A stretch of DNA of 50,393 nt from UBA6120 sp964495145 (GTDB lineage: Bacteria > Bacillota_I > Bacilli_A > RFN20 > CAG-826): assembly GCA_964495145.1 (NCBI GenBank), contig CAZBUP010000004.1, forward strand, positions 1 to 50,393, read 5' to 3'. This document shows, in pieces, positions 1 to 7,601 of this stretch (positions are counted from its first letter, which is position 1; every line of letters begins with the position of its first letter). The notes beneath the pieces are model-generated. The model saw only the letters and a list, made by a program, of their open reading frames with translations. It had not been told where the DNA came from and made no database searches. The position numbers and the translations under genes are program-made.

Positions 1-258
1 ATTAAAATCAGTGATGCCTTGGCCTATGTCGTCCCCAGCCACATCGACGTCAACAAACCGCTCGATAGCGTCATCGTCTACTTCCGTAGCCGCGATTGCC
101 AGACAAAGCAAAAACTGACGATTTTGATAGACGAGACCATCATCTTGACCCGTAAATACAAACAAGTCCGACCCCCTGAGATGGAGCGGTTGAAGCTCGA
201 TTTATCGAAATCCGGCATCAAAAATACGATTGAAATCCGATTGGAGGCCGACGCATGA
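1..258 (+). CDS. FAD/NAD(P)-dependent oxidoreductase, C-terminal end (5' truncated by window)
   Basis: The frame is open from base 1 (reading IKISDALAYVV) to the TGA at 256-258, so only about 85 C-terminal residues are visible and the start lies outside the window. The catalytic part is missing. The identification rests on context: a gene that overlaps a DUF1667 gene by ATGA and precedes an FGGY kinase is normally an FAD-dependent pyridine-nucleotide-disulfide-type oxidoreductase of the anaerobic glycerol-3-phosphate dehydrogenase group. The visible tail is beta-rich and resembles the short C-terminal domain I remember from those proteins. A TTG at 19-21 is only an internal codon. Function is an inference. 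Confidence 0.55.
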   Translation: MKISDALAYVVPSHIDVNKPLDSVIVYFRSRDCQTKQKLTILIDETIILTRKYKQVRPPEMERLKLDLSKSGIKNTIEIRLEADA

Positions 259-602
259 AAGACATCATTTGCATCGTTTGTCCCAATTCTTGCCATTTGC
301 AGGTCGACGAAACGACCATGAAGGTCATCGGGCAGCAATGCCCCCGCGGCGAAGCCTACGGGCGGCAAGAGATCACCCATCCGCAGCGGACTTTGACAAC
401 CAGCGTGCGTACGTCCTTTAGCGACCATCCACTCGTCAGCGTGCGGACCCGTGGCGAGATTCCCAAGGCCGCCATCGCCCAGGTCATGGGCGAATTGCAG
501 AAAGTCATTGTCACTGAAAGATTGCCAAGAGGCAGTGTCATCGTTGAAAATGTAGCTAAGACCGGCGTCGATGTGATCACCACCACTTCACTCGACCGAT
601 AG
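255..602 (+). CDS. DUF1667 family four-cysteine protein
   Basis: A 115-residue protein whose ATG overlaps the stop of the preceding oxidoreductase (ATGA), implying translational coupling. Four cysteines near the N-terminus (C6, C9, C13 in a CxxCxxxC arrangement and C29 in a QQCPRG motif) are the hallmark of DUF1667 and could bind an Fe-S cluster or metal. DUF1667 proteins normally accompany GlpA-like FAD oxidoreductases and are thought to act as a small electron-transfer or maturation partner, but the biochemical role is not established. Its position between the oxidoreductase and an FGGY kinase supports a shared pathway. Length is usual for the family. Confidence 0.85.
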   Translation: MKDIICIVCPNSCHLQVDETTMKVIGQQCPRGEAYGRQEITHPQRTLTTSVRTSFSDHPLVSVRTRGEIPKAAIAQVMGELQKVIVTERLPRGSVIVENVAKTGVDVITTTSLDR

Positions 603-611
603 GAGAATTTT

Positions 612-2180
612 ATGCCACACGATCCATTGGTTTTGACTTTCGACTGCGGGACCCAAAGCATCCGCGCCCTCCTCTTCAATCAAAATGGGGAGATCCTCGC
701 CAAAGAACAAAAAGCCTTTACGCCTTACTATTCGAAAAAGCCGGGTTACGCGGAACAAAAACCCGAGGTTTACGAACAGGCCTTGGAAGAAGTGTCGATG
801 GCCATTCATGGAAAGCATCCCGATCTCGTCAAACGAATCATCGCCGTGACGATTACCACCATCCGCGACACCTGCGTCTGTCTAGACGATGCGGGAAAAC
901 CGCTGCGCGACATCATCGTGTGGCTCGACCAACGCCAAGCCAAGTGCCAGAACCCAATGCCGATGGTATCCCGATTAGCCTTCGGGGTCGCCGGCATGAA
1001 AGACGCCATCGAAGACCAACGCAAAATCACCAAGAGCAACTGGTTGATCGAAAACGAGCCGGATTTGTGGGCCAAAACCTCAAAATATGTTATGTTTTCG
1101 ACCTATATGGTCTCCTTGCTCGTCGGCAAAATCATCGATAGCAGCGCCAGTCAAATCGGACACATCCCTTACGATTTCAAGAACAAAGTCTGGTATGCCG
1201 AAAATCATTTCAAGTTTCCGATTTTCAACGTCGAACTTCGCAAGTTGGCCCCCATCGTCGAACCGGGGACCGTCCTCGGCCACATCACAGCCGAAGCTTC
1301 AAAACGTTTCGGCATCGCCGAGGGATTGCCCCTGATTGCCACCGGAAGCGACAAAGGTTGCGAGACGCTGGGCACCGGCGTCGTCGATTCATCGATGGCA
1401 TCGCTCAGTTTCGGGACCACGGCCACGATTCAAACCACGACCCGCTCATACATTGAACCGGTCCAATTCATGCCGGCATACCCCGGCGTGGCCCCAGGCA
1501 CTTTCAATCCCGAAATCCAGATTTACCGCGGTTATTGGATGGTCAGTTGGTTTAAAAAAGAATTTGCCGAAAAAGAAGTCCGTGAAGCTAAGGAGAAAGG
1601 CGTGGCCCCCGAAGAATTATTAAATCAACGGCTTAAAGAAGTCCCGCCCGGCTGCGATGGCTTGATGCTGCAACCATACTGGGCCCCCTTGCTTAAAAGT
1701 CCGGAAGCGCGCGGCGCCATCATCGGATTCTCGGGCGACCACACCCGAAGCCATATCTACCGGGCCATCATCGAAGGCATCGGTTATGGGCTCTTGGAAG
1801 GGATGCGCCATCTCGAGAAACGACTGAAAGCCCCCATCAAGGCCCTGACGGTGTCCGGAGGCGGTTCCCAGAGCGACGAAATCTGCCAGATAACCGCCGA
1901 CATGTTCAACCGCCCGGTCCATAAAATCCAAACCTACGAGGCTTGCGGCCTCGGCAGTTCTATGGTTGCCTTCGTTTCGATGGGCATTTATAAAGATTAT
2001 CCCGAAGCGGTCAAGCATATGGTCCATTACACCAAAACCTATGAACCGAATGCCGAGGTCCATCGCGTTTATGACCGGCTGTATAACCGCATCTATGAAC
2101 GCATCTATCCATCCTTGAAGCCGCTTTACCGCGAACTGCGCCGTTTCGAAAACGACAAGGAGAATGAACATGTCAAATAA
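612..2180 (+). CDS. FGGY-family carbohydrate kinase
   Basis: A 522-residue FGGY sugar/polyol kinase. The N-terminus has the phosphate-binding strand-turn LTFDCGTQSIRALLF, and the C-terminal domain has the nucleotide-binding motif VSGGGSQSDEICQITADMF followed by EACGLGSS. These enzymes phosphorylate sugars or polyols such as glycerol, xylulose or ribulose with ATP in the cytosol; the substrate cannot be read from sequence. A ribosome-binding site AGGAG at 602-606 fixes the ATG at 612. It sits between DUF1667 and an alkyl-DHAP-synthase-like oxidase and overlaps the latter by 17 bases, so the four genes look like one operon acting on a glycerol- or triose-like substrate (inference). Confidence 0.9.
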   Translation: MPHDPLVLTFDCGTQSIRALLFNQNGEILAKEQKAFTPYYSKKPGYAEQKPEVYEQALEEVSMAIHGKHPDLVKRIIAVTITTIRDTCVCLDDAGKPLRDIIVWLDQRQAKCQNPMPMVSRLAFGVAGMKDAIEDQRKITKSNWLIENEPDLWAKTSKYVMFSTYMVSLLVGKIIDSSASQIGHIPYDFKNKVWYAENHFKFPIFNVELRKLAPIVEPGTVLGHITAEASKRFGIAEGLPLIATGSDKGCETLGTGVVDSSMASLSFGTTATIQTTTRSYIEPVQFMPAYPGVAPGTFNPEIQIYRGYWMVSWFKKEFAEKEVREAKEKGVAPEELLNQRLKEVPPGCDGLMLQPYWAPLLKSPEARGAIIGFSGDHTRSHIYRAIIEGIGYGLLEGMRHLEKRLKAPIKALTVSGGGSQSDEICQITADMFNRPVHKIQTYEACGLGSSMVAFVSMGIYKDYPEAVKHMVHYTKTYEPNAEVHRVYDRLYNRIYERIYPSLKPLYRELRRFENDKENEHVK

Positions 2181-3903
2181 ACCATACAAAGGATTTTCGC
2201 CCGAATGGATTAACCGTCCGGCCCCTTCCAATTCATTCCGATCGATTTTCCGTTGGGGCGATCCCGATTACTTCAAATGGCCCAAGGAAACCTTGTATCA
2301 AGCCATCAAGGAAAAATTCGGCTTGACCGACGACGATTTCAAGCATTACGACGGCGACATCGGGTTTGGGCGCGTGGCTTATGAGGTCCCATCCAAGATC
2401 GAACCGCGCCATCTCGACGCCTTCGTGGCGATTTTAGGCAAAGATTTCGTCCGGACCGACGATTATTCGCGCCTCAGCGTCGCCTATGGCAAAACGATGT
2501 ACGACGTGCTGCGCATCCGCCAGCAAAAGATCGAAAACCTGCCTGACGTCGTCTTGTATCCCGACACCCGGGAGCAAATCGAAGCCATCGTCTTTTATTG
2601 CGCCAATGAAAAGATTCCCGTATACGTCTATGGAGGCGGTTCCAGCGTCACCCGCGGCGTCGAATGCATGAAAGGCGGGGTTTCCCTCGACATGCGGCTG
2701 CGCTACAACAAGGTCTTGGCTTTCAACGAAATCGACCAAACCATCACGGTGCAAACCGGCATGAGCGGGCCATTGCTCGAAAAAGTCCTCAACGAAGCTC
2801 CGGAACGCTATCAGGCCAAACGCGCCTATACGTGCGGGCATTTCCCGCAATCGTTCGAATACAGTTCGGTCGGCGGTTGGATCGTGACCCGCGGGGCCGG
2901 ACAAAACAGCACCTACTACGGCAAGATTGAAGACATCGTCCTCCAGCAAAAATACGCCACCCCGATCGGTCCGATCGTGACCTCGCCTTACCCGCGGGAA
3001 GCCACTGGGCCTTCCTTGAATCACATCATGATGGGTTCGGAAGGCGCCTTCGGGGTCTTGACCGAAGTCACGCTGCGGATTTTCCGTTTGAGCAAGGATA
3101 ACCGCCGCAAATTCTCCTACATGTTCAAATCCTGGGCCGACGGCATGGCCGCCACCCGCGAAATGATGCAATGCGAAGCCGGCTTTGCCTCGGTGTTTCG
3201 GCTCTCCGACGAGGAAGAAACCGACGTCATGATGCGGTTATATAACGTCGACGAATCGCCTTTGGCGCCCCTGCTTAAGATGTGGGGCATGTTCCCGATG
3301 AAACGCTGCCTGTTCCTTGGTTGGAGCGAAGGCGAAAAAGGCTTTGCCCGCAACGTGGCCGCCAATATCCGCCGCATTGCCCGCAAACATGGCGGCCATA
3401 GCTTGACAAGCATTGTGACCACCGCTTGGGAACACGGCCGCTTCAGCGATCCCTATCTTCGCGATTCGATGCAGGATTTCGGCATCTTGACCGATACCCT
3501 CGAATGCAGCGTCTTGTGGTCGAATATGGAACAAGTCCATCAAAGCGTCCGGGCTTACTGCCACTCGCGCCCGAACACGATCGTGACCACCCACTTGTCG
3601 CACGCCTATCCCCAAGGGGCCAATTTGTACTTCATCTTCATCACCAAGATGAACGACATCGACGATTACCTCGCCTACCATAGCGGCATTCTCGACGCCA
3701 TCCAAGCCTCGGGCGCCAGCATGAGCCACCATCATGGCATCGGCAAGATGTTCGGACCATGGCTCGAAGGGTCGCTCGGTTCGCTCGAATACGGAACCCT
3801 GAAGGCGCTCAAACGCCATTTCGATCCCGACAACATCATGAATCCGGGCGGGACGCTTGGTTTCGACATCCCGCCGGAGAAGCGCAAATTCCTTAAAAAA
3901 TAG
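2164..3903 (+). CDS. FAD-binding oxidase, alkyldihydroxyacetonephosphate-synthase-like
   Basis: A 579-residue FAD-linked oxidase (FAD_binding_4 plus C-terminal oxidase domain). The FAD loop is YGGGSSVTRG near residue 160. A block EYSSVGGWIVTRGAGQNS around residue 240 and MGSEGAFGVLTEVTLRIF follow the AGPS/GlcD pattern. The triple histidine HHHG at residues 522-525, near the C-terminus, matches the active-site histidines of alkylglycerone-phosphate synthase, the enzyme that swaps an acyl for an alkyl chain on DHAP in ether-lipid synthesis. Bacterial relatives are very often of unknown substrate, so a 2-hydroxyacid or other oxidase remains possible. The start overlaps the kinase gene; ATG at 2164 or at 2170 would both work. 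Confidence 0.88.
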   Translation: MNMSNKPYKGFSPEWINRPAPSNSFRSIFRWGDPDYFKWPKETLYQAIKEKFGLTDDDFKHYDGDIGFGRVAYEVPSKIEPRHLDAFVAILGKDFVRTDDYSRLSVAYGKTMYDVLRIRQQKIENLPDVVLYPDTREQIEAIVFYCANEKIPVYVYGGGSSVTRGVECMKGGVSLDMRLRYNKVLAFNEIDQTITVQTGMSGPLLEKVLNEAPERYQAKRAYTCGHFPQSFEYSSVGGWIVTRGAGQNSTYYGKIEDIVLQQKYATPIGPIVTSPYPREATGPSLNHIMMGSEGAFGVLTEVTLRIFRLSKDNRRKFSYMFKSWADGMAATREMMQCEAGFASVFRLSDEEETDVMMRLYNVDESPLAPLLKMWGMFPMKRCLFLGWSEGEKGFARNVAANIRRIARKHGGHSLTSIVTTAWEHGRFSDPYLRDSMQDFGILTDTLECSVLWSNMEQVHQSVRAYCHSRPNTIVTTHLSHAYPQGANLYFIFITKMNDIDDYLAYHSGILDAIQASGASMSHHHGIGKMFGPWLEGSLGSLEYGTLKALKRHFDPDNIMNPGGTLGFDIPPEKRKFLKK

Positions 3904-3910
3904 GCATAAG

Positions 3911-3940
3911 AAAACGGGATTTTTGAGAATCCCGTTTTTG
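3911..3940. terminator. Bidirectional intrinsic terminator between convergent genes
   Basis: The inverted repeat AAACGGGATT / AATCCCGTTT with a short loop is flanked by A-runs on the left and T-runs on the right. It therefore ends the FAD-oxidase operon on + and the acetyltransferase gene on -. Confidence 0.85.
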
Positions 3941-3947
3941 TGTGCGG

Positions 3948-4493
3948 TTACATGACGTTTTTGATCTTTTGGTATTGCTCGCGGTCGAGATAATACAAGA
4001 CTTCGTCGAGCACGACCCCGTCATAGCGGACCGTGGCTTGTTTCAAGGTGGCTTCATAAATGAAGCCGCAGCGTTCGATCACGCGCCGCGACCGGTCGTT
4101 GAACGGATAGTGGGTGACCGTCACTAGATCAAGCTCCAATTCCTCAAACGCGAAGCGGATGACGCGCCGGGTCGCTTCGGTGATGTAGCCATGGCCCCAG
4201 TATTCGTCATCGAGGACATAACCGATCGACCGCGCTTTGGGGTTGCGGCGATGGTTGTCGGGATGCAGTCCAATCGAACCAAGCAGGCATCCGTCCCGTT
4301 TCGAGGTGACGGCCCACACTTCCTGGCCTTCGATGAACTTGGCCAAAATCGCTTCCGATTCCTGAATCGATTCGTGGGGCTTCCATCCGGCGTTGGGTCC
4401 GATGGCGGCTTTTTTGGCATAATGGTTGAAAGCCGGCAAATCGCTCCAAACGAACGAACGAAGGATCAAACGGGGCGTTTCAAGGGTTTTCAT
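3948..4493 (-). CDS. GNAT family N-acetyltransferase (RimJ/RimL type)
   Basis: A 181-residue protein beginning METPRLILRSF-like (TPRLILRSF), the usual opening of RimJ/RimL-type acetyltransferases. It goes on with GSIGLHPDN, a YVLDDEYWGHGYITEA segment that forms the acetyl-CoA pyrophosphate loop, and FNDRSRRVIERCGF near the end. Family members transfer acetyl from acetyl-CoA to N-terminal amines of ribosomal proteins or to small amines; the substrate here is unknown. A strong AGGAGG lies at 4500-4505 just upstream of the ATG. It is a monocistronic gene whose ribosome-binding region directly follows the terminator of the large operon read in the same direction. Confidence 0.9.
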   Translation of the reverse strand: MKTLETPRLILRSFVWSDLPAFNHYAKKAAIGPNAGWKPHESIQESEAILAKFIEGQEVWAVTSKRDGCLLGSIGLHPDNHRRNPKARSIGYVLDDEYWGHGYITEATRRVIRFAFEELELDLVTVTHYPFNDRSRRVIERCGFIYEATLKQATVRYDGVVLDEVLYYLDREQYQKIKNVM

Positions 4494-4514
4494 GGTCGTA
4501 GCCTCCTATAAAAA

Positions 4515-4543
4515 TAAATGCCCGCGAGGGTCGCGCGGGCATG
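4515..4543 (-). terminator. Intrinsic terminator ending the 9.6-kb fibre/SipW operon
   Basis: Read on the minus strand, ATGCCCGCGCG / CGCGGGCAT forms a strong G+C-rich stem followed by TTTATTTTTA. It lies 11 bases after the nucleosidase stop and just before the ribosome-binding site of the acetyltransferase gene. Confidence 0.85.
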
Positions 4544-4553
4544 GTGGTGCGTC

Positions 4554-5288
4554 TTACTGCTGTGGTTCTTGACTCGCCAATTCTAGGAAGAGGTGACCGA
4601 TCAAGTTGCCGACGATAGGCGTCATTTCGACGCCGATGCGCTCCCGGCTCAGGAACTGCTCTTTGTTACCGACTTCGTAGGTAATGGCTTTGAGGCAGAC
4701 AATCGGGATGTCATAGAATTGGCAGGCGATGGCGATGCCCCCGACCTCGGTATCCATGGCGATCATGTCCGACAAGGGCTGATAGTATTTGTTGACCATG
4801 TCTTTGGCTTCGTCTAGGTTGGTGATCAAAAGGTTGGAGCTGAGGATGAACCCGCGCACGATGTTCTTGTTGGCTTCGCGGTTATTGTGCATTTCAATGA
4901 TGTTCAGGCACATGTCTTCCGAGTGGGTAAACAAAGCCCCGCCCGGCAACTGCCCGAATTTGATTTTGCTGCCCAACGGCGATTGGTCGACATGGCTTAA
5001 GTAAATCCGTTCGGCCAAGAAGAGGTCGCCTTGTTTCAGTTTGGGGTTGATCGAATGGGCGCTTCCGACGTTGACGACGAGGTAGGGACGGTATTTTTGA
5101 ATCATCATCCCGGCAATCATCGACGCCATCATCATGGTGGTCCCGGTGTGGGTGACCACGACGGGTTGACGGGAAAAATCTCCTGAATAAACTTTGGTCC
5201 GTCCGGCGATTTCTTCAACGCCGGTGACGTTCATGCGGTTGATGAAGTACAGGATATCGTCTTCATTGGAACCAAGGATTAAGATCAT
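4554..5288 (-). CDS. MTA/SAH nucleosidase-like protein (PNP_UDP_1 fold), altered active site
   Basis: A 244-residue protein of the nucleoside phosphorylase/5'-methylthioadenosine nucleosidase fold. It has VVNVGSAHSINPKLKQGDLF, corresponding to the VINTGSAGG...GDVV element of MTA/SAH nucleosidase, and AMDTEVGGIAIACQ at residues 178-190, corresponding to VEMEAAAIA. Two family signatures are changed: the Glu-Met of the ribose-binding EME motif is Asp179-Thr180 (Glu181 is kept), and the catalytic Ser-Asp following the last core strand reads Thr203-Tyr204. It may be a divergent hydrolase or a binding protein. Its ATG overlaps the EAL gene stop (ATGA), so it is the last gene of the c-di-GMP-controlled operon. 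Confidence 0.8.
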   Translation of the reverse strand: MILILGSNEDDILYFINRMNVTGVEEIAGRTKVYSGDFSRQPVVVTHTGTTMMMASMIAGMMIQKYRPYLVVNVGSAHSINPKLKQGDLFLAERIYLSHVDQSPLGSKIKFGQLPGGALFTHSEDMCLNIIEMHNNREANKNIVRGFILSSNLLITNLDEAKDMVNKYYQPLSDMIAMDTEVGGIAIACQFYDIPIVCLKAITYEVGNKEQFLSRERIGVEMTPIVGNLIGHLFLELASQEPQQ

Positions 5289-6856
5289 GACGCTTTCTCC
5301 CCCTCGAATTTATTATTTTGCAGGAATTGTTCGTATTTGTCACGGGCCAGCGAGTGCGAATAATAGAATCCCTGGATGGCGTGGCAGCCCATTTGCTTGA
5401 GCAGGACGACTTGTTTGGCGGTCTGGACGCCTTCGGCCACGACGTAGACGTTCAAGGCCAACGCCACGTCGATCATCGCTTTGACGACGTCGCGGGCTTT
5501 CTTGTCGACTTCGATGTCGTCGAAGAACGATTTATCGATCTTCATGGTGTCAAAGGGCATCTTTTTAAGATAGCTCAGCGATGAATAACCGGTCCCGAAG
5601 TCGTCGATGGAGACTTTGATGCCGATATTCTTGAACCGCTTCATCATCGAGGACACGAACAGGAGGTCGCGCGAGGCGGTCGATTCGGTCAATTCGAATT
5701 CCATCAGGAGCGGATTGGCTTTGGTCTCTTTCAGCGTTTGGTTCACGAAATCCATCAAATCGCTTTGATAGAGGCTGCGGCGCGACAAGTTGATGGACAC
5801 CGTCAACAGACGTTTGGAATTGTCTTTCCAGTAAGCGATGTCTTCCATGACTTGATGGATGACGTAGCGGTCGATCCGGGTGATGAGGTCGCTTCGTTCG
5901 GCAAACGGAATGAACGAAGATGGGTACAAAAGCCCGCGGGTCGGGTGGTTCCACCGAATCAAGGCTTCGGCTCCGAAAAACCGATTCAGCTTGATGTCGA
6001 ACTTCGGTTGGTAGAAAATCTCCAACTCTTTGCGGTCGATGGCCGCGCTCAATTCGTTGGACAAGACGAGGTCAGTCTGGTTGGCGTCGAGCATGTATTC
6101 TTCGAATTGGTTGGTTTTGATCTTGTTGCGGATCCCGAAATCGGCGGCAATCAAGGCGCGCCTAATCATCTCATAGCTGCTCAAGTTCGGATTGTTATGG
6201 ATATAAAAGCCGTAGAAGATATTGATATCCATGTTCAAGCCATTCTTGAAAATCATGCTTTGGATTTCGTCGTTGAGTTTGTTAATTTCCTCAACCACTT
6301 CGTCAGAACCTTTGCTAAAAGGCAAAAACAGCAAAAAGTTTTCGTTGTAATCGAACCCGTAAACGATGTCGCGATGCTCTTTGCCTTGGTAGCGGTTGAT
6401 GAGCGTGCTGGAAATCGAACCGGCGATCTTGGCCACCATGCGGTAGCCGAACATGTTCAAGACGATCTTCTTCAATTCAAAAATCGAGAAAGCGATGATG
6501 GCGGCTTGGCCGTTATAACGGCCGACCCGTTTGGAAATCGAATCCACGAACATCTTCTCGCTGAAGACGCCGCGGTCGGTGGCGAATATGTCTTCGTTCA
6601 AACGGCGGCTGTGAATGAACTTGGAGCGGAGCGAGCCGACGATGCCAAGGGCCGCCATGATGACGACGATCAAAGCGCCGAAGGTCATCAGCGTCGTGTG
6701 CAATTCTTCGGTCAAAAGGCCGTCGGTGACGCCGTTGTCCATAATGACGCTGGCCACGACGACGAGCGCGACGAGGCTAGAACCCAAAACCGCGATCGGT
6801 ATGTCAAATTGAAAGGCAAAAAACCTGTGTTTTACCCTTTTTTCATCATTTTTCAC
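5285..6856 (-). CDS. Membrane-anchored degenerate GGDEF / intact EAL c-di-GMP phosphodiesterase
   Basis: A 523-residue protein with two membrane segments (about 19-40 and 57-77), a degenerate GGDEF domain (about 95-255; the signature position reads YGFDYNEN at 166-173, so no cyclase activity is expected) and a C-terminal EAL domain (about 265-515). All EAL catalytic residues are visible: E297 of EALIRW, N356, E388, D418-D419 of DDFGTGYSSL, K439, E475 and Q495. It should hydrolyse c-di-GMP to pGpG at the membrane. It overlaps the SipW gene by 11 bases and the nucleosidase by 4. Because its own operon starts with a c-di-GMP riboswitch, it can act as a negative-feedback arm. Confidence 0.93.
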   Translation of the reverse strand: MKNDEKRVKHRFFAFQFDIPIAVLGSSLVALVVVASVIMDNGVTDGLLTEELHTTLMTFGALIVVIMAALGIVGSLRSKFIHSRRLNEDIFATDRGVFSEKMFVDSISKRVGRYNGQAAIIAFSIFELKKIVLNMFGYRMVAKIAGSISSTLINRYQGKEHRDIVYGFDYNENFLLFLPFSKGSDEVVEEINKLNDEIQSMIFKNGLNMDINIFYGFYIHNNPNLSSYEMIRRALIAADFGIRNKIKTNQFEEYMLDANQTDLVLSNELSAAIDRKELEIFYQPKFDIKLNRFFGAEALIRWNHPTRGLLYPSSFIPFAERSDLITRIDRYVIHQVMEDIAYWKDNSKRLLTVSINLSRRSLYQSDLMDFVNQTLKETKANPLLMEFELTESTASRDLLFVSSMMKRFKNIGIKVSIDDFGTGYSSLSYLKKMPFDTMKIDKSFFDDIEVDKKARDVVKAMIDVALALNVYVVAEGVQTAKQVVLLKQMGCHAIQGFYYSHSLARDKYEQFLQNNKFEGEKAS

Positions 6857-7589
6857 TGGGTTTGTCCTCCTTGGGGGCCGCTTTTAATTCTTCAAGCAAC
6901 GAACGGCGAGCCTCCTCTTTAATGGCTTCCACGTCTTCTTTGGTCAATAGGGGCGCTCCCGCCGGGGCGGCAGCTTGTTTCGTTTTGATCGCTTTGGCAA
7001 AGTCAATCGCCGACAGGACCACGAGAATCCCCAGCGGTATCAGCACCAACAGCAGCATCGTGGCCGGATTCGACAAGAATCGATAAGCCGAGCCAAGCGC
7101 AGCCGATTTGTTGACGACTTTGCCCATCACGTCGGCTTCGGGGATGCGGTCGGCGTTGGATTCGCTGCATCCGGAGGCTGGGCAGGTTTCGGCATTGAGA
7201 TTGTCGCCGAGGCACACAAACACCAAGCCGGCGGCGTTTTCATCGATGGCGATGATGCGGTGGGTGACCACGCGCCCGTCCAAACGACGATAGAACGTAA
7301 TCACGTCGCCGTCATGAGCCGCGGTTTCGCTTGAAGCGACCAAGGTGTCTGGATCGACTTTTTGGATGACGATGCCCATGTTGACCGGGTAGGTATCCGG
7401 TCCCAGATCCATGGAATCGGTCTGGATAACCAAAAATTGATAGCCAAAGAAATTCGGGACGCCGTGGTTGGAGCGGGAACTGATCAAACCATAGCCTTCA
7501 ATGGCCAGCATGGTCACGATCAAAGCTCCGAAAATCCATGAGACGATTTTCGATCCGATTTTTTTGGCTTGCTTGATGACCTTGGACAT
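6846..7589 (-). CDS. sipW: Signal peptidase I, SipW / ER type
   Basis: A 247-residue integral membrane serine protease. There is an N-terminal membrane segment at about 15-36, the nucleophile in TDSM (S59) and the general base histidine in VVTHRI (H110), giving the Ser-His dyad of SipW/archaeal/ER enzymes instead of Ser-Lys. A GDN motif lies at 128-130 and a second membrane segment at about 172-195. The cytosolic tail is a charged helix. In Bacillus SipW processes TasA and TapA; here at least six exported proteins with SipW-type N-termini lie directly upstream, so they are its probable substrates. The tail motif IKEEARRSLLEEL recurs in the small membrane protein at 14208-14606. Confidence 0.93.
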   Translation of the reverse strand: MSKVIKQAKKIGSKIVSWIFGALIVTMLAIEGYGLISSRSNHGVPNFFGYQFLVIQTDSMDLGPDTYPVNMGIVIQKVDPDTLVASSETAAHDGDVITFYRRLDGRVVTHRIIAIDENAAGLVFVCLGDNLNAETCPASGCSESNADRIPEADVMGKVVNKSAALGSAYRFLSNPATMLLLVLIPLGILVVLSAIDFAKAIKTKQAAAPAGAPLLTKEDVEAIKEEARRSLLEELKAAPKEDKPSEK

Positions 7590-7601
7590 GGGTGACTCCT
7601 T

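Noticed and set aside
2434..3171. A 245-codon minus-strand frame
   Set aside because: Shadow of the FAD-binding oxidase; no family pattern or ribosome-binding site.
5738..6922. A 394-codon open frame on the plus strand
   Set aside because: It is antisense to the EAL gene and the end of SipW, has low-complexity composition and no initiation signals; the minus-strand proteins have complete catalytic motifs.
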